64,000 bases of DNA from Oceanospirillum sp048270425 (GTDB lineage: Bacteria; Pseudomonadota; Gammaproteobacteria; Pseudomonadales; Halomonadaceae). The notes below the pieces were generated by a model that did no database searches, was not told where the DNA came from, and worked only from the letters and a program-made list of their open reading frames with translations. The number at the start of each line of letters is the position of its first letter. Within the stretch, counting starts at the first letter, position 1. The translations under genes and the position numbers were made by a program. Positions 59,613 through 64,000 of this stretch are shown piece by piece. The DNA lies in assembly GCA_048270425.1 (NCBI GenBank), contig JBLWSY010000010.1:1-64000 (forward strand). Direction: 5' to 3'.

Positions 59613-60446
59613 CTAGTGCGTGGCCCTATTTCCTAATAGCCCGGTCTCATAAGCGATAGCGATCGCCTGAGGTTTGTTGTCCGCCTGAAGTTTTTTCAGC
59701 AGCGCTTTAAGGTAGGTGCGCACCGTTTCCGGTTGCAGTGACAGAATTGAAGCGGTCTCTACAGCGGATTTGCCCTGAGCGGCCCAATAGAGGCACTCCT
59801 GCTCACGCTTGGATAGTAGTAAGGGGGCTGTCGTGTCGTTCTGGCGCAGCTGTGCAAACTCCGGTTGCATACAGATGTGAGCCAAACGGTGAGTGCTGTA
59901 GAGCAGATTAGCCTGAGTCTGCTCCGAAAATTCCGGAGGAACCGGGTTGCTCCGGTGAGACAGGCAAGATAGCGCCACATATTGCCGGCCCGGAAAATGA
60001 ACCGGGGTGACACACAGTTCCTGAAAACCATGCTCATAGAGTGCGCTCAGCCAGCGCTGATCTGCCATGGTCAGGTTTTTACTCCATTTTTCCGGATGTG
60101 CCAGATCGAAACGTTGGGGCAGGGTGTGCTGCAGCGTATGTTTCCAGGTAGGCGATAACCGGTGGCTCAGGGGGTTATCTTCGCTGTGTTCTGTATGTTC
60201 CCGCCACTGCTTCAGCCAGCGCAGATTATCATTGCCTACCGTTACCAGAGGGTAAACCGGTCCCGGAGTTCTGTTCGGAAGTTCGCCAACAGGTGCGTAA
60301 ATAAGGCTGGCGGTATCAAAGCCGATGCCATTAACCAGTTTCTGTAGGGCACGGCGGATGGCCGCCAGGCTATCCAGTTGCTGCCATTCCGGCTGATCGG
60401 TGTAATAAAGATACTGAGCGCCCTTTGTTTGTCCCTGAGATGTCAT
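59613..60446 (-). CDS. LuxR family transcriptional regulator (solo)
   Basis: 277 residues. An N-terminal ligand-domain-like region (about 20-190) resembles the autoinducer-binding fold in size but lacks the usual Trp/Tyr/Asp set, so an acyl-homoserine-lactone ligand is doubtful. The C-terminal LuxR helix-turn-helix (about 208-268) is standard: LSKREQECLYWAAQGKS, ETASILSLQPETVRTYLKALLKKL. No luxI-type synthase exists in the window. Its ATG overlaps the LysR stop (TGATG), so both regulators are made from one mRNA. Target unknown; the lactate genes beyond LysR are candidates. Confidence 0.85.
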   Translation of the reverse strand: MTSQGQTKGAQYLYYTDQPEWQQLDSLAAIRRALQKLVNGIGFDTASLIYAPVGELPNRTPGPVYPLVTVGNDNLRWLKQWREHTEHSEDNPLSHRLSPTWKHTLQHTLPQRFDLAHPEKWSKNLTMADQRWLSALYEHGFQELCVTPVHFPGRQYVALSCLSHRSNPVPPEFSEQTQANLLYSTHRLAHICMQPEFAQLRQNDTTAPLLLSKREQECLYWAAQGKSAVETASILSLQPETVRTYLKALLKKLQADNKPQAIAIAYETGLLGNRATH

Positions 60447-61405
60447 CAGCTTAGCCCCCGTTCCTGTAAGCAGTTGCGCACAACCGTGCGTAGCCAGTGG
60501 ATACCGGGGTCGTCAGCTTTTCGGGCTTCCCAGATCTGGCACACGTAGAGCGGATCAAAATCGATCGGCATCAGGTACGCTTTCAGCGGTGATTCCGGGC
60601 AGATCAGGCGGGCACCGTATTCTGTGATAACCGTAATCATATTGGTGCCGCTCAGGATAGCAGGCAAGGTAGCGATATACGGCGTTTTAACAACGACTTT
60701 ACGCTTCATGCCCAGGGAGATCAGCTTACGATTAACCAGAATTGGCTCGTCTTCCCGGTGAGAGAGAGCAACATGGGGCGGAGCCAGAAACTCTTCCACA
60801 CTCAGGGCTTCGCGATCACCGTATATGCTCTCATCGGCAACACACATCAGCTGATCTTCATAAAGCATCTCATAACAGGCGGTGTGCTGAGGCAGATACT
60901 CGAACTGAGTAATAGCCAGGTCCAGTTCTTGTTCCTGCAGTAGTTTGTAAGCCATCTCCGGGCTGGAAATTTTGGTATAGAGAATATTAAAACTGATTCC
61001 CGGAGCCTGCTCGTTAACCGCACGCACCAGGTAAGGCACCAGTTCATTGATCATAAAATCCGTGATCCCGATGCGAAACTCTCTGACCTCTTTTTCCGGA
61101 ATAAAGCTGTGGCTGCTGATAATGGCTTCATCCAGTTGCAGCAGGCCGGTTTCGATACGCTGAAATAAGCGGTTTGCCAAAGGCGTTGGCTGCATGCCTT
61201 CAGAGGTTTTAATAAACAGCTCATCATCGAACTGACCGCGTAGTTTTTTCAGGGCGTGACTCATGGCGGGTTGGCTCAGGCTGATTCGGTTTGCAGCCCG
61301 GGTAAGATGACGCTCCTGATAGAGCGCATGAAAAGCCACCAGCAGATTCAGATTCACCCGGCTCAGTCGCCGGCTAAGGTTATGGCTGTCAGTCATAGGG
61401 TTCAC
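60446..61405 (-). CDS. LysR family transcriptional regulator
   Basis: 319 residues. The winged helix-turn-helix is at about 14-73 (LLVAFHALYQERHLTRAANRISLSQPAMSHALKKL), followed by a LysR co-inducer domain with FDDELFIKTSEGMQPTPLA. The profile is NodD/LeuO-like. It is divergent from the D-lactate dehydrogenase gene across a 730-base region with repeated TTGC-type sites, so control of that gene is the obvious guess. It is co-translated with the LuxR-like gene. Confidence 0.92.
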   Translation of the reverse strand: MNPMTDSHNLSRRLSRVNLNLLVAFHALYQERHLTRAANRISLSQPAMSHALKKLRGQFDDELFIKTSEGMQPTPLANRLFQRIETGLLQLDEAIISSHSFIPEKEVREFRIGITDFMINELVPYLVRAVNEQAPGISFNILYTKISSPEMAYKLLQEQELDLAITQFEYLPQHTACYEMLYEDQLMCVADESIYGDREALSVEEFLAPPHVALSHREDEPILVNRKLISLGMKRKVVVKTPYIATLPAILSGTNMITVITEYGARLICPESPLKAYLMPIDFDPLYVCQIWEARKADDPGIHWLRTVVRNCLQERGLS

Positions 61406-62138
61406 TATCGTTCGCAGGTTGGCAAGAGGGCTTGCCGGCAGTGTTGGGTTAGCTCTTTGGCTGGCTTTTTATGCCAGCTCTTTTTGCTTTTTTATCTTTT
61501 TTTCTTAGCTTTTTCTTATTTATAGCCAGCGTTTTTTTTCGCATAGCAGCACAAGTCTTTTCCGTTTATCTGAAAGTATCTGAATCAGATCGGGTGCTTG
61601 CTTAGTATTTCATTATTGAATAATTACCATATCAGTAACCTTCGCAGGCAGCTATAAAAAGTCTGATTTTGGTTATTTTATCGTTGATTTTGGCCCGTTT
61701 GGGGGGTAGATAAGACTTTTCTATTATGTATTTCTGGGGAAATATCTATATTCTTCTAAAATGTCACTATTTTATTATTCGTTTTTAGAATGATTGGATT
61801 CCAATAAATAATTTTTTTACCGCAGAACTAGCTTCTATTATCAGGTGGTCCTATAGGGCGATGCTGATTCAGGGGGAAGCCCCTGATCTGACGCCCCATT
61901 GAGCGAGCTGTACTTTTTGGCGTACTAAAAATTTGCCGTACTAAAAAAGAGTTGCGTGCACCCATATAAAATTGCGCACCGCCATCAAGAAATTGTGCAT
62001 CGCCCTAACAATAAAGAGCTGACCCTGCTATTCGACGTGAAAGCAGAGGTACAGCCTTCATAACGCTAAGCGCTATTGCAAAAAACGATGATTGCAATAA
62101 CAGATAACTGCACCCAATAAGAGCAATCAGGAGCTACC
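61406..62138. promoter_or_regulatory. Long AT-rich control region between lysR and the D-lactate dehydrogenase gene
   Basis: About 730 bases without a gene. Left part: T-runs and AT-rich sequence. At 61868-61887 CAGGGG/CCCCTG form a short hairpin. At 61921-61946 CCGTACTAAAAA-like words are repeated. At 61952, 61972 and 61993 TTGCGTGCACC, TTGCGCACC and TTGTGCATC recur every 20-21 bases. Near 62076 and 62092, ATTGCAA is repeated. GGAG lies close before the ATG at 62139. These look like regulator sites, not proven. Confidence 0.5.
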
Positions 62139-63578
62139 ATGACCTCTGCGGACAACCTGTCGACCCAAACCGGCCAGAAGGCCTCTTTCCAATATGCAGA
62201 TCAAGATATCCTTGCCCAGGTGATTGAGCAGCTGCAGACCCTGCTGGGTGATCGTCTGATTACCGCTCAAGCGGTTCGTGATCAACACGGTCAGGGGGAG
62301 GACAGCTATGGCTGTATGGCTCCGGATGCCGTTGCTATGGTTCATACCAATGAAGAGGTGGCTCAGGTGCTGTCGCTTTGCCATCAGCATCGGGTTCCTG
62401 TGGTGCCCTATGGCGCCGGTAGTTCTGTTGAAGGTCATCTGATGGCTCTGGAAGGTGGCATCTCCCTTGATCTGTCGGAGATGAACCAGATTCTGGAAAC
62501 CAACGCAGAAGATCTGGACTGTCGGGTTCAGGCCGGCGTTACCCGTGAAGAGCTCAATCAGGCCCTGCGTTATGAGGGTATCTTCTTCCCGATTGATCCC
62601 GGTGCTAACGCCAGTATCGGCGGTATGGTCTCGACCCGTGCCTCCGGTACCAATGCGGTTCGTTACGGCACCATGCGTGAAAACGTTATCGGTCTGACCG
62701 TGGTTACTCCCGATGGCCGCATCATTAAAACCGGTGGCCGTGCCCGCAAGAGTTCGGCGGGTTACGATCTGACTCATCTATACACAGGTGCGGAAGGAAC
62801 CCTCGGGGTAATCACCGAGATCCAGCTGCGTCTGCACCCTATCCCGGACACCATCAAAGCGGCAACCTGTCAGTTTGAAGATCTGCAAAGTGCTGTTGAT
62901 ACCGTGATCTCGGTTATGCAGTGTGCCATTCCTATTGCTCGTATCGAGCTGCTGAATGAACTGCAGATGCAAGCCTGCATCAGTTATTCCAAGCTGGAAG
63001 GTTTTGAGCCAAAGACCACTCTCTTCTTTGAGTTTCATGGTACCGCTGCATCCGTAGCCGAACAGGTGGAGCTGGTGGAAGACCTGGCGGCCTCAATGGG
63101 TGGTAGTGCCTTTAAATGGGCGGAAACGACCGAAGAGCGTAACGCACTTTGGAAAGCCCGCCATCAGGCGTACTTTGCTGGTCTGTCCCTACAGCCCGGT
63201 GCTTCTGTTTTAACCACTGATGTGTGCGTACCGGTTTCCCGTCTTGCGGAAGCTGTTTTGTATGCTGAGCAGGAAGCGATCGCTTCCGGTCTGACCTGTC
63301 CGATTGTCGGCCACGTGGGCGACGGCAATTTCCATGTCCTGATTCTGCTGAATGAAAATGATGCCGAGCAACAGGCCCGCGGTAAGGCGCTCTCCAAAGC
63401 GATTGTCGCTAAGGCACTGGAACTTGAAGGCACCTGCACCGGCGAGCATGGCATCGGTTTTGGTAAAAAAGGCTATCTCCTGCAGGAGCGCGGCGAATCC
63501 GTGAATCTGATGCGCGCGATGAAGCTGGCACTGGACCCTCACTACATCATGAACCCCGGAAAGATTTTCGACCTTTAG
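62139..63578 (+). CDS. FAD-linked D-lactate dehydrogenase (cytochrome type)
   Basis: 479 residues of the FAD_binding_4 / GlcD-Dld family. The N-terminal FAD domain has PVVPYGAGSSVEGHL, then PGANASIGGMVSTRASGTNAVRYGTMRENVIGL and YTGAEGTLGVITEI. The C-terminal domain has GHVGDGNFHVLI with its metal-binding His, and EHGIGFGKKGYL. Closest to D-lactate dehydrogenase (cytochrome) of the mitochondrial DLD type; glycolate or D-2-hydroxyglutarate are alternatives. It is followed by a TRAP binding protein gene, which suggests import of a carboxylate that the enzyme then oxidises. Regulated probably by the divergent LysR. Confidence 0.92.
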   Translation: MTSADNLSTQTGQKASFQYADQDILAQVIEQLQTLLGDRLITAQAVRDQHGQGEDSYGCMAPDAVAMVHTNEEVAQVLSLCHQHRVPVVPYGAGSSVEGHLMALEGGISLDLSEMNQILETNAEDLDCRVQAGVTREELNQALRYEGIFFPIDPGANASIGGMVSTRASGTNAVRYGTMRENVIGLTVVTPDGRIIKTGGRARKSSAGYDLTHLYTGAEGTLGVITEIQLRLHPIPDTIKAATCQFEDLQSAVDTVISVMQCAIPIARIELLNELQMQACISYSKLEGFEPKTTLFFEFHGTAASVAEQVELVEDLAASMGGSAFKWAETTEERNALWKARHQAYFAGLSLQPGASVLTTDVCVPVSRLAEAVLYAEQEAIASGLTCPIVGHVGDGNFHVLILLNENDAEQQARGKALSKAIVAKALELEGTCTGEHGIGFGKKGYLLQERGESVNLMRAMKLALDPHYIMNPGKIFDL

Positions 63579-63784
63579 TGTTGGCGGCAGCTGGTTGTCC
63601 GGCGTAATCCCTTTGCCGGATGACTCCTGGTGTCTGACACCTGACCGGCTGCTCTGACCATTGAGGTTCGGGCTGGAGTGAGCGTTCGGAAAATACCCTG
63701 ATTTTCCGGTCGGTTACTTCGGCCCAACACCCGCAATAATGCCAATAACAATATGCAAAAAGTTTGAATGCTGGAGCGACGATA
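63579..63784. other. Gap with stem-loops before the TRAP gene
   Basis: Two inverted repeats: TCCGGC/GCCGGA (63598-63620) and CGGAAAAT/ATTTTCCG (63687-63708). Neither is followed by a T-run, so read-through from the dehydrogenase into the TRAP gene remains possible. Confidence 0.45.
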
Positions 63785-64000
63785 ATGACTTTGGATAAGC
63801 AATTCTCTATGAAGACCCTGACAAAAGCGATTGGCCTGACTGTAGCGCTGGCCCCTGTTGCCCTGAGTGTTACTGAGGCTCAGGCGGCAGAGCGACTGAT
63901 GCTGAAAACCCCAACCGCTTTCCCAACCCAGCTGCCCGCAGTGGGTACGCCGGTTTCTAAACTGGCCGATATTCTGAACTCCACCAGTGGTGGCGCTATT
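63785..64000 (+). CDS. TRAP transporter solute-binding protein, DctP-like (partial, 5' end)
   Basis: 72 codons are visible before the window ends. The ATG at 63785 has GGAG 8 bases upstream; a second ATG at 63809 is possible. A signal peptide with cleavage near AQA-AE is followed by LMLKTPTAFPTQLPAVGT and KLADILNSTSGGAI, typical for the start of DctP-type TRAP binding proteins. The family captures carboxylates such as lactate, pyruvate or 2-oxo acids in the periplasm. The link to D-lactate is suggested only by the neighbouring dehydrogenase. Membrane subunits would lie beyond the window. Confidence 0.85.
   Translation, partial: MTLDKQFSMKTLTKAIGLTVALAPVALSVTEAQAAERLMLKTPTAFPTQLPAVGTPVSKLADILNSTSGGAI

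Noticed and set aside
59613..61405. A quorum-sensing circuit
   Set aside because: No luxI homologue is present and the LuxR ligand domain lacks the usual signature residues.

Overview
The window looks like chromosome from a marine, respiratory gammaproteobacterium of the Oceanospirillales/Oceanospirillaceae type. The evidence is GC near 50%, RhlB, DinG and RsgA of gammaproteobacterial type, a cytochrome bd operon with cydP/cydX/ybgE, a BCCT osmolyte carrier, a TRAP transporter, LigE, and a DUF294/DnaQ pair. The genus cannot be fixed from sequence alone. No rRNA, tRNA or CRISPR was seen.

Layout. 0-3.1 kb: end of etfA, then rsgA and xthA. 3.4-8.8 kb: an iron-type cluster (DUF1513, imelysin, di-heme DUF1111 oxidoreductase, imelysin lipoprotein) with a Fur-like box in the promoter of the outermost gene. 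9-15.6 kb: glutamate-synthase-like FMN protein, rhlB, a small TIGR02647-type protein, a periplasmic solute-binding protein and dinG. 15.6-23.6 kb: an accessory island built from C-terminal pieces of a CdiA/FhaB-like contact-dependent toxin. It holds at least three toxin tails with their putative immunity genes, a further damaged pair, two immunity-like genes without a clear toxin, one hemagglutinin fragment, and three copies of the 3' tail of a mutator-type (IS256-like) transposase. Each transposase tail lies just behind an immunity-type gene. 23.8-23.95 kb: a possible structured RNA with its own terminator.

24.5-27.5 kb: D-alanine metabolism (dadA, ridA, alr). 27.7-28.7 kb: periplasmic DNA ligase LigE. 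28.8-34.2 kb: cydPABX-ybgE, facing a divergent sigma-54 activator. Between them lie a good -24/-12 promoter and two palindromes suited to be enhancer sites. 34.2-41.2 kb: two tiny membrane proteins, a Bcr/CflA efflux pump, a Na/phosphate cotransporter and a GAF-PAS-GGDEF-EAL protein. 41.2-45.8 kb: thiBPQ thiamine uptake genes beside a divergent kinase of the ThiK/choline-kinase fold. 46-50.6 kb: BCCT transporter, DUF294 protein and DnaQ-like exonuclease. 50.8-56.9 kb: 2-hydroxyacid dehydrogenase, AraC regulator, ornithine cyclodeaminase-like reductase, NhaC antiporter and a second D-amino-acid dehydrogenase. 57-64 kb: GGDEF-EAL protein, LuxR solo and LysR regulator, D-lactate dehydrogenase, and the start of a TRAP solute-binding protein.

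Two themes stand out. The island at 16-23.6 kb looks like an archive of swapped toxin/immunity modules whose parent gene is gone from this window. Separately, three unrelated genes (DUF1513, alr, ligE) end inside short tandem repeats that copy the last codons and the stop codon, with units of 24, 16 and 13 bp. All functional names rest on motifs read by eye; no database search was run.
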